From Diphasiastrum complanatum (taxonomy: Eukaryota; Streptophyta; Lycopodiopsida; Lycopodiales; Lycopodiaceae), in contig CM055111.1 in the NCBI GenBank assembly GCA_029204225.1, positions 28,230,340 to 28,294,339 of the forward strand: a DNA stretch of 64,000 nucleotides, in the 5' to 3' direction. Position 1 is the first letter of the stretch; every line of letters begins with the position of its first letter. Positions 1 through 12,300 of this stretch are shown in pieces. A program made the position numbers and the translations under genes. The notes below the pieces were generated by a model. It saw nothing but the letters and a program-made list of their open reading frames with translations, did not search any database and was not told the DNA's origin.

Positions 1-264
1 GAGGATTAAAGCTATTTCTACCTCAGCCCTTGGGATATCTGTTTGACCTGCAATTCCTTTGCTTATTTCCCCTCAATATTTTTTTTTCTATATATGACTT
101 ACGAGTTTGCAAGCAGAATTATAAAATATATTTTGCAAGATTCAAGAAGTGAGGTTCTCTGGCCATTGGAGCTTTGATTCAGCATTCCAAATTTTCGGTG
201 TGCTTTGTCTAGTACATGATCTTTAATATTAATGATCTGATTACTTTGCTAGTTGATTGTGCAG

Positions 265-352
265 GACACGAAGTTTTGTTAGGGCTGGAGTATTGAAATC
301 GCTACTTCTAACTAGTGAACAAAGAGATCTTGTTTATCGAATGATTCTATAG
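265..352 (+). CDS. candidate terminal exon of an upstream gene (weak)
   Basis: A good 3' splice site (TTGTGCAG) at 257-264 is followed by 28 open codons after one base that would complete a split codon, ending in TAG at 350-352. The peptide is basic and leucine-rich and ends in RMIL. I do not recognise the family. The rest of the gene would lie before position 1, so neither the strand nor the reading frame can be confirmed. The length is within what chance allows, so this is only a candidate. Confidence 0.22.
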
Positions 353-1176
353 CACATGCTCCTATCTTTTCAGAAATTGTTCAATTCTTTTGAAAATGAT
401 CGTCGGTCTTACATCTTCCTCATCTTATCGATAGTTTCTAACATGAAACGTTGAGTTTTTGGCTGATACCAAACTTTGTTATTAAATTAACAAAGGATAT
501 AAATTTTCTTTGATTTGGACTAAGATTACTATATTGTTTCGACTTTTTGTATTATGGAATGGGTCTCAAGCCATTCCTCTAGGTAATGCCCATGGAGGGA
601 GCCGATGTTGAATCCCAGTAGGCGAGCCATTGGCCCTTCCAATGTGGAGGAATGGGCCTTCCAAGGGCCTATTTCACAGTGTTATTGACCTCAAAGTATT
701 AAAAATGGACAATTCACTTGTAGACTTATGTAGGAGAATGGATAGCCTATAGATAGATTGTTCATTATGGAAATTAATCTTATCTCCATTTTTGCATAAT
801 AAGTCACATTGACAACTAATAACTCTTGCTTTCAATCATACAAGAAGGTGTCTAAAGTATTCCAAACAAAACAAAAACTAAGTTCTGATGGCTTATTTTG
901 AAGTGATAAAAGCCAACATTGGAAATGCTCTCAAGTATTTTCTTATTTGCATTCAAGTTTTTAAACATGATATCTTACGATGAATGAATTCTTAAAGTTC
1001 AAGGTGGATATGTGAAGATGAGCAGGCCTTTTAGCATTCTCTTATAAAACAAACATTTGATGCCAATATATGCAATTCTAGAATAGGTAAAACGTGCTGC
1101 TTAACTTAGTGCCATTATGAATAGATGAATGGGTAAGTTTTTAAAAAATATGAGAAATGTTACTCTACATAGAATT

Positions 1177-1255
<79 letters not shown>

Positions 1256-2334
1256 CTACTTTTGACATACCATTCTTTCTTGATGTTGAATCTTGCTTAT
1301 AGGCACATTAAGATATAAATATTTGTTTTTCCATAGGCTTCAAGAAATAGTTATTAGCTCACACTTGTCTCAAAATTTGTCACCAAGATTCTACCCTCAA
1401 TGCATGCAAGTTTGGATCTAGACTGTGAACAACGGTGTCTTGTTCTTATAGTTTTATCTGATATCAAATTTTCTAATGCTTGAATGAATATGCCACTTGG
1501 TGAGCCAACTAGTTACTCCCTATAAAAAAATGTTAAAGCACAACCTTTTGATTCTAAACAATTTGAAATAAAGGGTTTTGTTTTTTGATACGCCATGTGG
1601 CATGGCAAGTCCAACGAGTTGCTCAACACTTAAAAAACTTGAAATCTATTTCTATTTGCTAGCAAACTAGGCAACATGAAATGAAGTAGCTCTTTTGATG
1701 CCATATGCAAATTACGAGAATGTTGATAGTTGGTAGAGTAAGTAGTGATTGGCACTAGTATTGATTGAGAATATAATAAATTTGCTTTTGCAAATTGGAT
1801 TGAGTATCAATGATAAATCATGTTTTCACCATCTAGAGTTTTTGTATAGTGATAATGTGTACAATTGCTTAGTCATTTGGATCTCAATGTGTCAAGTGAA
1901 CACATTTCATCTTTTTGACTACAAACTTGCATCTACTGGAGCAGAGTAGGGGCCGCCTTCGACAACAACCCATTAGTGGAGGACTCAAGAGTGTTGCATC
2001 GCATTTCTCCTTACCTTTGTTATTGTTTGCAGCATGCAACTATAATAATGATGACCAACAATCAGTACGTTTTACATCTACCTCTCGTTATTCAATACAA
2101 CTCCCATATCATTTGTATGTCATGCTATTAGTTTTGAAAGACAATGAAATCATTCTCAACATTAAGTCATTTGTTTGTGTCTCTTTTGTTTGAACTCCTC
2201 CTCCTTCGACAACAACCCATTAGGGGCATCTTTATAGTTTTAAATATTTATTTATTGCAAGTCTAAAATCATCATCATTGATTTCTTGGAAAATGTCAAG
2301 CTTCAAAGAAATTTAGTAAACAAGAAAGGATCCT
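353..2334. other. unrecognised AT-rich stretch upstream of the SDR exons
   Basis: Apart from the GA run at 1179-1252, I see no gene, RNA or transposon domain here. Short open frames near 1749-2193 have no recognisable composition or motif. The missing first exon of the SDR gene could lie in this stretch or before position 1. It would be short, and I could not identify it. Confidence 0.5.
1179..1252. repeat. (GA)37 microsatellite
   Basis: An uninterrupted GA dinucleotide run of 74 bases. Two similar runs in CT orientation occur at 19014-19093 and 35599-35702. Open frames across these runs encode only Glu-Arg or Leu-Ser repeats and are not genes. Confidence 0.98.
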
Positions 2335-3011
2335 CACATATTTTTTAAACTACGATGAAAATATTTTACCTTGTAGAAAAGTGCCCTCCCTAAAATTCAT
2401 GTATCCAATTAGCCATATAGGTCCACAATAAAAAAAATTGCACTAGAATCAATATTTGTTATCGTCAATAAATAAAAAAATATTCCAAAGAAAGACCCCA
2501 AATAGCTTTCAAAGAACATCTCACAATTGTAGTGGATAAGTTTAAGTATAATTTGAGCTCATCCTTTACATTTGGTAAGGTGAGACATAACTTTGAAAAT
2601 TACTCAAACCACCATAAAGTTTGCTAGAAAATTAGTTTTCCTTGACAAACAGTATTTTAGACTGCTCAATGCCCACATACTTTTTAAACTACAATGAAAA
2701 TATTTTACTTTGTAGAAAAGTGCCCTCCCTAAAATTTATGTATCCAATTAGCCATATAGGTTCACAATAAAAAAATTTACAATAGAATCAAGATTTGTTA
2801 TCGTCAATAAAACAGAAATATTCCAAAGAAAGATGCCCAAATAGCTTTCGAAGAACATCTCACAATTGTAGTGGATAAGTTTGAGTATAATTTGAGCTCA
2901 TCATTTACATCTGGTAAGGTGAGACATAACTTTGAAAATTACTCAGACCATTATAAAGGTTGCTAGAAAATTAGTTTTCCTTTACAAACAATATTTTAGA
3001 TTGCTCAATGC
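2335..3011. repeat. tandem duplication, two copies of about 338 bp
   Basis: The segment 2335-2672 is repeated almost directly at 2674-3011. Both copies start with CACATA followed by a T-rich stretch and end in GCTCAATGC. They differ by scattered substitutions and small indels, so the duplication is not recent. The second copy ends about 80 bases before the splice acceptor of SDR exon 3090-3351, so the duplication probably lies in the preceding intron. No coding potential is visible. Confidence 0.9.
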
Positions 3012-3089
3012 TTAGCTAAATAATATGAACCAATAGTATGTTGCAGACATCCCACACCTATCCTGTTAACATGTGTGTTTATATTGTAG

Positions 3090-3351
3090 ATGGTGGTCAA
3101 ATGAAACTATTGCAGTTGTCACTGGAGGCAATAAAGGAATTGGCTTAGAAATTGTAAGCCAACTTGCAAAGAATGGAGTTACTACAATCTTGACAGCAAG
3201 AAATGTAGATCGAGGCCAATTGGCAGTGGATCAGTTGAGAGCCAAAGGCTTGCCCAATGTTGCATTTCATCAACTTGATGTGACAGACTCAAAGTCAATA
3301 GAAAATCTGGCTGTTTGGATCAAACAACAACACGGTGGCCTAGATATACTG
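3090..3351 (+). CDS. SDR exon with the Rossmann cofactor motif
   Basis: The acceptor is ATTGTAG (ends 3089) and the donor is CTG|GTACCT at 3351/3352. The first base completes a split codon and the last codon is Leu of LDIL. It encodes WWSNET, the beta1 strand, TGGNKGIG, the LTARN/RG segment that selects NADP(H), and the FHQLDVTD motif of beta4. The open frame continues 72 bases into the intron, but family alignment places the boundary at LDIL. Confidence 0.88.
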
Positions 3352-6300
3352 GTACCTTTAGTTATATTGCATGTTGTTTATCTGATGACTAATTTTTGTG
3401 CAATTTTTTTTTGTTTGGTATGATCAATAAGAAAACAAAGACCTCAAATGGGTTCCTCAAGAATTTAAATAACATAAATTAGTATAGGACAAGTCCCCAA
3501 TAGTTTCATTAGATTGTAGACTTTCTCTAGCCTAAAGATTGGTGTACAATGTTTTGGATGTTTACAATATTATAGGCTTTAGCTAAAGGGTGGAAGTGAG
3601 GTCTCATTACTCATTTATGGCATAAAGTACTGATAAATGAATAATACAAAGTTCTATACCCACAATGACTAGAAAAGGGTCTTCTAGAGGCCATTTCGTT
3701 GGGATTCAACAAAAATTTATGTTACACGTCATTTTTTGTGTACCCAAGGCTAATTAGAAAGCTCTACTGAGCTCTAGGAAAGGAAAGATCTTTGCCAACT
3801 TGAGGATGTGTTCCAAATCATTTTTGAATTCTCTCCCTAACAAGCTTATCATGACTTCTCAATAACCCCTCCCATGAGCAAAGGTCATTGGAAAGATGAA
3901 TAGCCTATGTATGACTTTGGGAAAAACATTAGTTGCACAATTCTAACAATGCACTGATGAAACGTTTAGACACGTTTAGTATGGTGAGCTAATTTACAAT
4001 ATATATCACCAATATTCCAAGTTTTATCATGGGACCATAAAATCTTGTGAATTTAGTAGTGATGGATTTTTATAGTATGGTTGGAAAAACTAATGTTTTT
4101 GACCAAGCTATTCCATTATGGAGAAAAAATTTAATCAATCTAAAAAAAACCAGGGAAAATTTGTGTCCTTGAAGCCCACGAACCAGAATTTACATACTTG
4201 TACACATCAAATCTACCTTGCTGCACAAATCTTGATAGGTAAAATTCCAAGAATCTAGAAGGTATTTTATCATAGTAAACTGCTAGGGAAAAAGAAATGG
4301 AGGATTGTAATCCAATTTCCATCGGTGTCATACGTTGCGCCAAATCATGCAAGCATGCAAAAAAAAACACGATAGAGTTGTAGAAGCGAAAAGAGCATAT
4401 AGTCAAACAAATCAGTAAGAGAGCCAGACAGAAATATAAAGAGCGAAGCATGCATATGACATTTTTGTTTGCAAAAAAAGAGATGATAATTGATTTAGAT
4501 TGAGATATGAAAACAACTCGGTGAATGTTTTGACAATTGCAGGGCGAAATCGCATGCTCATGAAGCTAATTATGTTTTGTAACAACTATGAGCTTATTTC
4601 TAACAATCAGTTTAATAGAAGAAGTTGATGCATGGAAGCATCTATAGTGTGTCTATCTTTGAATTGAATTACAATTTTCTTCTTTATCATCACTTATACA
4701 ATTCACACATGTGCAGATATATGTACAAAAATGGCATGGACTCTTGCGCCATTTGAAATAGATCATGGTTGTTGTCATTGTCTTGCATAGTACTAGAAGT
4801 GGGCAAGTGGTGTGAGCGTGAAAAGGCTTCGACTGTTGAGAGTTGATCATGATGCTACCAATAGTCAATAGAGTAGAGACAATCTTCTTGAAAGTCCGAT
4901 GATGGTCCGCAACAATAGTCGATTGAGTCGGCCTCTCTCAATAGTTGGATTGCCACTGATGTTTGTCTCTGTTAGAGCATTTCTACAGACCGTGTGACAA
5001 TGTGTGTAAAACTATAGAAATGTAAAAGGAACTAGATTAATATGGGATTTAGGAAAGTAGAGGAATAAATCCAACACCCCCTTTTTAATTTGAATCCATA
5101 AATGCTCTGATTTTTAGACTAAGTGATGCAAAAAATTTGTTGTGTGCATCAATGCTTAGTGCCTTGGTAAACACATCTGATGTCATGTCTTACATTCGAT
5201 AGTACGTCAATCTTACCTCTCTATCAAAAACCTTACTCCTGACATGGTGATATTGAATCTCAATGGCTAAATCTAGGTTTGGCCAATAAGTCAATAGCAC
5301 TCTGATTATCAGAAAATATAATTGTCGAAGGGTACTCATTCAGACTAATCTGAGTGTGGCCCTTTAACAATCGCGGGTCTGGATCCATTGATGAGTGAGT
5401 TTTCTTCAATTGATCAGATTATGTCTGATAAGGGTATTATGAAGATACATTTGTTGAGTGATGTAAATCAAATGTCTTGCTCTGTCTCAATGGATTTGAA
5501 TTACTAGACAATAGTGAGCCTCGTCTAGATCGGTCATGTCAAATTCGAAAGATAGCATATTTTTAGCATCATTCACGTGATCGATAATTTGTTGTTGAAA
5601 AGCAATGTGTCGTCGACATACAAGTTGATAATAATAAAGAGATTATACACTGCCAAGCTCTCATAAGCTATAAAGTGCTTTATTGAGTTTATAAACATGA
5701 TCATTCTTACTATCGAGAACGTATCCCTCATTGCACCATGTAGATGTCTTCTTCTATGACTCCATTTGCTACAGCCATATTCAATTAAGGACATGGAATA
5801 GTCCTAATATGGTAGGTCGGCGCTCTTGTGTTCGAGATTAATTCCACATCGAGGCCTGTTGGTGATTAATGACCTTGAGAGGACCCAAACACTCTAATCT
5901 AGACATATGGAGTAGTGCATGTACATGTGACAGTTATAAGCTGGAGGAATGCATGAAGAGCTGTGATCTATATATAGTTGACCTTCATGGGGATTGCATG
6001 TGGTCATGCACATGATCCTACTCTCTATATATTGAGGTAGAGATTATCTCATCGACGACTTTGGTCTAGGTTACCAATTGAGCTCTTCTCCTCTTGTTAT
6101 CACATGGCATGGCTTGGGGGCTAGATCCAGGCGGACTCTTCAGGAGGGATCTAAGTTTGGTTGGGTGATTTTCATCACTTGGAAAGCTACAAACCATGGT
6201 AGACTTTCAAAAAACTCGGTTTATGGAAATTCAACATGCAATAGTCCTCAGAGAAACCATGCAAATGCATGAAAACTTATTTTCCAAGGCACATCCAAAA

Positions 6301-9300
6301 AATGAGGCCTCATTCATGCATGAGCCACCCAAAGCCCTAACCAAAGGGTTTCAAATGAAGAGCTGGAAAAAAGTTAAAGGCATACAAATTGGATCTTCCC
6401 TAGTTACTCGTTCTGAGGATAGGAATAGTTTAAGGGGGGAAGAATGTTACGTCTATATCCAATATGTGGGCTTCGAAGTAATTCTTGACATGGATAGCAA
6501 GTCACTCCAAGTGTATATGGTTATTGGTTATGCCTCGTCATTCTGAGCTTGGCTTGTAAAGTAATTAATAATCATATGAAGGCCCAGACCTATAATTGGA
6601 CATAGGAGCACTTGCATGGTGTCTGACTGTTATAATGGAAGAATAGGAGGTCAATAGCTAATATAGGCTGCATGGGAATCCTAAGAAGAATATTCTCTCT
6701 TTGGAGAGAGAATACTTACCATGGAAACTCGCCCATCTCCCTATTGGAAATTCAATTTCTTCAGCCAGAATTCCTCCCCTCTCACCATGGCTTGGGGGCT
6801 AGATCTAGGAGGAAACTCTAGGAGGGGTCTAGGATTGGATGGGTGGTTTTGCTCCATAGGTGTCCTTTTGATTGTTTTGCAACAAGATCTAGTCATATCT
6901 TCATGCATTCATAGGCTGGAGGAATGCATGAAGACTTGTGATCTATATATAGTTGACCTGCATGGGGATTGCATGTGGTCATGCACAGGATCGTACTCTC
7001 TATATATTGAGGTAGAGAAAGAGAGAGAGAGATTATCTCGTCGATGAATTTGCTCTAGGTTACCAGTTGAGCTCTTCTCCTCTTGCTATCACATGGCATG
7101 GCTTGGGGGCTAGATCCAGGAGGACTCTGGGATCTAGGTTTGGTTGGGTGGTTTTTCTCCATTGTCTCTCTTGTGTTTTCCTATCCTCATCTTAGGGGTT
7201 TTCCCTAGTGGTCTTTACACCATTCAAATAACTTGTTTGTACATTGATGTACTTCGAGGTTGACCACAATAGCATACGATAGGAGGGCTCAGATCAAGAA
7301 ATGCCAGCTATTATGTGTTGGGCTATATCTATAGGAGTCTAGGATTGGAACTGGTGTTGGAACCAATTTGGTTCAAGTTCTCATTTGGTGAAATTAGGGA
7401 GAAGCCCAGAAAAAATCACTTGGAGTCCTATATCTCAGTATGATCAGAGACTAGGATCCCCTAAGGGGTGACCCAAAGATGGACTTGCGTTGGCAAGATG
7501 AAAATTTTAGGCCTCAAAAGCCTTACAGGAGTTGAACTAAAAACTAGAATATTGCAAGACTCAAAGTCAATGCTAGGAGGCTGGATCAAGTGCCAAATGA
7601 TTGCCAAACTGAAAATCTTTGTTGGGGGTACTCCCGACGAAGTGTAAATAAATAAAATCGTCCAATAAATGTGTTGTGAGGGCATGGCATCCTGCGCGTA
7701 TAAGCCCATGGCCCAATGAGCAAGCAAGCTAAGTTGTAATTAAAATTTTAGGCTTGGGACTTTTGTAAATAAAATAAAACTTGAGGCCCAAAGTCAATTT
7801 TAAACTTAGAGATTACTTTTCTAGAATTGGGTCCAGTTTGGGACTCACATGAATCTTGTGAATTTCAATGTACTTTTTGTGGACCCTTGGATCAAGTTGG
7901 GTCCAAGATGAATGGATAGGATCAATCTAAATATTAGCCAATAGGATTTTGGGGCAAGGGCCTTCCCCATTTTATAAAAAGGCACCATTTGTACTCTATT
8001 TTCATGCTTAATGAGAAGGAGGAAACTCTACCAATTTGGAGAACTAAGCATCCTCATTTGCTAAGCACTCAGGCTAATGCTTTTTGTTGTGTGTTTCTAA
8101 TTATTTCCATTTCTATATTGTTGTTTTAATTATTATGGCTTCTCCATTAGCATGCATCTTGAGCTTTTGAGCTAACCTCCCCCTCAACTCTATCTCTCTC
8201 TTTCTCACTTCTCCTTCGTTCTCTTCTATTCTACCCTTCCCTTTCACCAACAATCAAGATGAAGCTAGTTTAGGGAAGTAGAGTCAGTGCGAGTAGTGTT
8301 AGTGGAGGTAGAGTTAGATGAAAAGTAGAGAACTAACTAAAAGTAGCATCTATGCATAGTTAGGTGCCTATCCAGTGAACTAACCCTTGTTGACAGGTGG
8401 GAGGGTTATTACAACGTCGGATCGAAGACCCTATAGTGGCGCCATTGCCGGGGATAGGTTTCCACTAACTAGTATAGTTGCATTCTAGCTAATTCTTGCT
8501 TTTTAGAGTAGTTTTAGGTAGATTTTTGGGAGTTTAGAGTTAGTTTTCTACATAGAAGTTTACAAGAGTTAGTTCCAAGCAGATTGCAAAAATCAAAGAA
8601 AAATCATAAAAATTTCAAAAAACCCTTGAAAAAATCCAAAGAAAATGCAAATCTTCACCGGAACTCTTGCAGAGCCCTCTGAAGTTCTATCTCAGTGAGA
8701 CCAGGACACAGAGAAACTTGCGAGAGTTAGTTTGATGTCTGAGTGCCTGTGTGAGAGTTCCTAGTGAAAAAAAGATGGGAAAGTACATAGAACCCTCGCA
8801 AACACCAAAATTTTCAATTCCAGTGGGCAAGAACTCTCGCAGAGGATTCTGAAGTTCCATCTCAGTGAGACCAGGACACAGAAGAGTCTGCGAGAGTTAG
8901 TTTGATTCCAATGAGCAGAAAATTGGATTTAAGTGCTAAAAAATCACTAAGAAGTGAAGATTCATCAAATCCTTCCAGTAAGAACTCTCGTAGACCACCT
9001 CAATCGATTCAGAATGTCAATTTCCATCAGTAAAGGAGCCTGCGAGAGTTAGTATAGAGATTTGGTGAAGATCAAGCCAAAATAGTGGTTCTGACCCTCG
9101 CATACAGTAAAATTTTCACTTAATGCGAGAGTTAACTCTCGTAGAGATTCCCATGGTGAGATCTGGCCTAGATTCAGCTATTGTGATCCTTGAGAGAGTA
9201 ACTTCCCAAGGATCTGAGAGATATCAAGTTTTTTATCTACAAAAAAAACTAAAGAACCCTCGCACAAGAGAACCCTTGCAGACTAAATCAGTGAAAAGAT

Positions 9301-12300
9301 CTACATCAGATCCAGCTATTGTCAAAATCTCAGGTCAATCAGTGCAAGGAGTAAAACGTTATCAAGGAAAAACCACCGTACAAGGCCTAAATTTCACTTC
9401 CGGCTGATCAGATTGATCAGATACTTAAGATCTAGACTGCATCCCAATGTACAAGCAAGATCCAACTACTTTGGAACCCACCATCAGATGAATCTGAGAT
9501 CTGGACGATCAGTAGCAAGAAGGATAGCAAATCAAGCACCACACCTTCCCATATTAGCAACTGCGCAACAAGAGGCAGAGCCGGAACCAACACCAATGGA
9601 ACCAATGGGCCAACTCGTACCTATCACTCCCTTGCAAGCAGTCTGGAGAGCACCACGGATGGAAATACCAAAATACGATGGATCATCAGATCTCATCCGA
9701 TTCCTCCAGATCTAAGAGCAAGCTTGTGAAATCTACGGCGAATGGACACCTGCGGAAAAAGCTGATGTTGTTACTCATGTCCTTATTGGCAGTGGCTCAG
9801 GATTGGGTTTTCAACCTGTCAGAGAAAAAAAAATTTACCTGGGAAGTGGTAAAAGCTGATGCTCCATCAAATGCATCTGCTCTATCCACAGAACTGTTGT
9901 TGGATCAAATGACTAAATTACACAAACAGCAGATGGAGCAACTTACGGTGCTGTTTGATCAGAAACTGAAAGCCTCACAAGGAGTTGTAGCAGCAATGTC
10001 ACATCAACCGGAACCAAACCAGCTACAGTATCCACGACGGGAGAATGTATGGTGTTCAATGTGCACGCAAAACCATACAGCAAACAAGTGTCTAGTCCTA
10101 AAGCAAAATCTGAGACTGACACATAGATTTTGCCATCTGTGCAATGCAACATCGCAGATACAGCATTTTGTCCGTTTAACCCCCGGATTGTTCAACAGAG
10201 TGAAGTCCTTATCAGACTTCTTATCCATATCATCAAGGGGCACCAAACGTGGCACCGAGGTACGGCGCACCGAATCAGCAACAGCGTATGGCCTTACTTG
10301 CACCACCTGGGCCAGTCAATCAACAAGTGGCCCATGTAAACCTGACAGCAGTGAAACCAAAGATGCAAGTACCACCTCAACTTGAGCAGCAACAATGGTA
10401 TGGACCGGACAAACCATGTATGGATCCTGCCATAAATGAATATGTTGCATCCTATGCAGCACAAACTCAACGTCAAGGCGGGAGGAACTACGACTGCTAC
10501 AGATGTGGTGAAGGACACAGAATTGCATAATGTCCTTACAAAGGACAATATACATCCTTTTGTCGAGGATGTGGTTATGGACACTACTACAAGAATTGTT
10601 CATTGAGACTTGGAACCAGTGCATCGCTAAACTTCATTGCAATACAACAACCAGCAATTCCAGCGGGGATGCCACCAGAAGGACAACAACTCCATGCTCC
10701 TGTGTTACCTGTTACGCAAGCACAAAAGAGGAAGGAAGTGGCTCCCTCACCAGCACCATCAGTCACTGATGACCAGCTCTCAACTTCAACACCATATCCT
10801 AATGTGAGGAAAGAAAGAAGACAGTATCAGAAATACGACACTGGGTACAGAGAGCCCAAGTAGAGGAAAAAGAGCAAGAAAGAGACAATCCTACAGAACC
10901 TCCAACTGACGGCGAATGGGAACCGCAAGCGGGCTCAACATTGCACACTGATCAAAATGATCAGTTGCATCGTCATGAACCACCTTTTCACATGGTGGAT
11001 CCCGAGGAACCACGCACTGAAAGGCTCACAATCTTATTGGCAAGCTGTGCTAGTTTACCTTTAGGGAAATTACTGCGGATTGCACCACAAGCTAAAAGCT
11101 TTTTGGCTGAATGGCTTTATCCACCATCTGTCGCATCCACATCCTCCCAACTCACAATTACTGACACAACGGCCAGCAAGAGAATGCGTGGTGGTGCCCC
11201 TTCCTCCTCATCTCCACCTATCACTAGACGACGTAGCATCGCCACATCAGTAACCACTCCATCAACCATCGCCACATCTTCTTTTGTACAACCTCCCCCT
11301 CCTGTCTCTATTGTCACTACCCCTCTTTCTGTTCCATCCACGACTGCTTCTGTTTCCATTCACGTTTTTTCTGTTGATAGCACTTCCATTTCTGTTCCAT
11401 TATCCACTACCCCTTCCATCACCATCGCATCCTCCATCGCTCCTGTCGCCAATGTCGCTCTTCTTCAGTTTAAACCCTCTGATTCTCAGTTGTCTCCGGA
11501 CACTCTGGCGTGGATGCAAGTCATCAACTTTTCACCCCCACGTTAGACCATTTCTGCTCCATCCTCGCCTTTTGTGCTCCACACCACACTTTAGTTCCTC
11601 TCTATTCCACCCATCCTCTCGTTTGGACAAACCGTCCCCACCCCCGTTTCCACTGTCGCTTCTCTTACCCCACCTATTTCACCACCAAAGGTTGCCGAGG
11701 GCAACCAACCATCGCCTAATGACGCCCAAGAACCTGATTGAAGACAATGACGATGGAGCTCCACAAGTCATCGGGACCGCTACCACACAAGCCCCTATTA
11801 GTGCCAGTGTACCGATTGTTCCAATAGACTTAACGACGGCGTACCAAATCCTAGGCACATACATCCTGGAGGCGGTAGCAGCCAAGGCCATTTTGGACAG
11901 TAGAGTACTCCACCTGGCCACCAGCAACACACAGCTGTGAGAGGAACTCACAAAGCTGCAGCAAGATCTCATTCTAGCTCAACGACATGAACAAGAAGGG
12001 CACCGGGAGATTGCCAAGCTGCAGCAGAAGGAGGATGGCCTCAACCTATATATCCAAAGCACTGACAGAGGCCTCCACGAAGGTGCAGGAGCTTTAATCC
12101 GAAGCGTCCCAACGGCTTGATCCCCTCCAGGTGCAACTACAAATTTTTTAAGTAGAAAATACGCACCTGGGGGCAGAAGTGAAAGCCTTACAAAATGAAA
12201 AACTCGTCTGGCTAGCTCAACCTGCACCAGACTCAAGGCCACTCTCTCAAGCAGAGATGGATCTCTTTAGGCGTCAGGTGTGTGAAAGTACTGTACTTTA

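Noticed and set aside
4140-4868. Minus-strand frames of 103 and 71 codons
   Set aside because: No motif, AT-rich, in intron; possibly LTR of the copia relic, not genes.
8437-8457. tRNA-Asp-like sequence
   Set aside because: Only the 3' 17-20 bases match, as complement, next to an LTR: a primer-binding site, not a tRNA gene.
11117-11359. Minus-strand frame over the Ser/Thr-rich linker
   Set aside because: Antisense shadow of the low-complexity aORF linker; the plus strand has the homologues in other copies.
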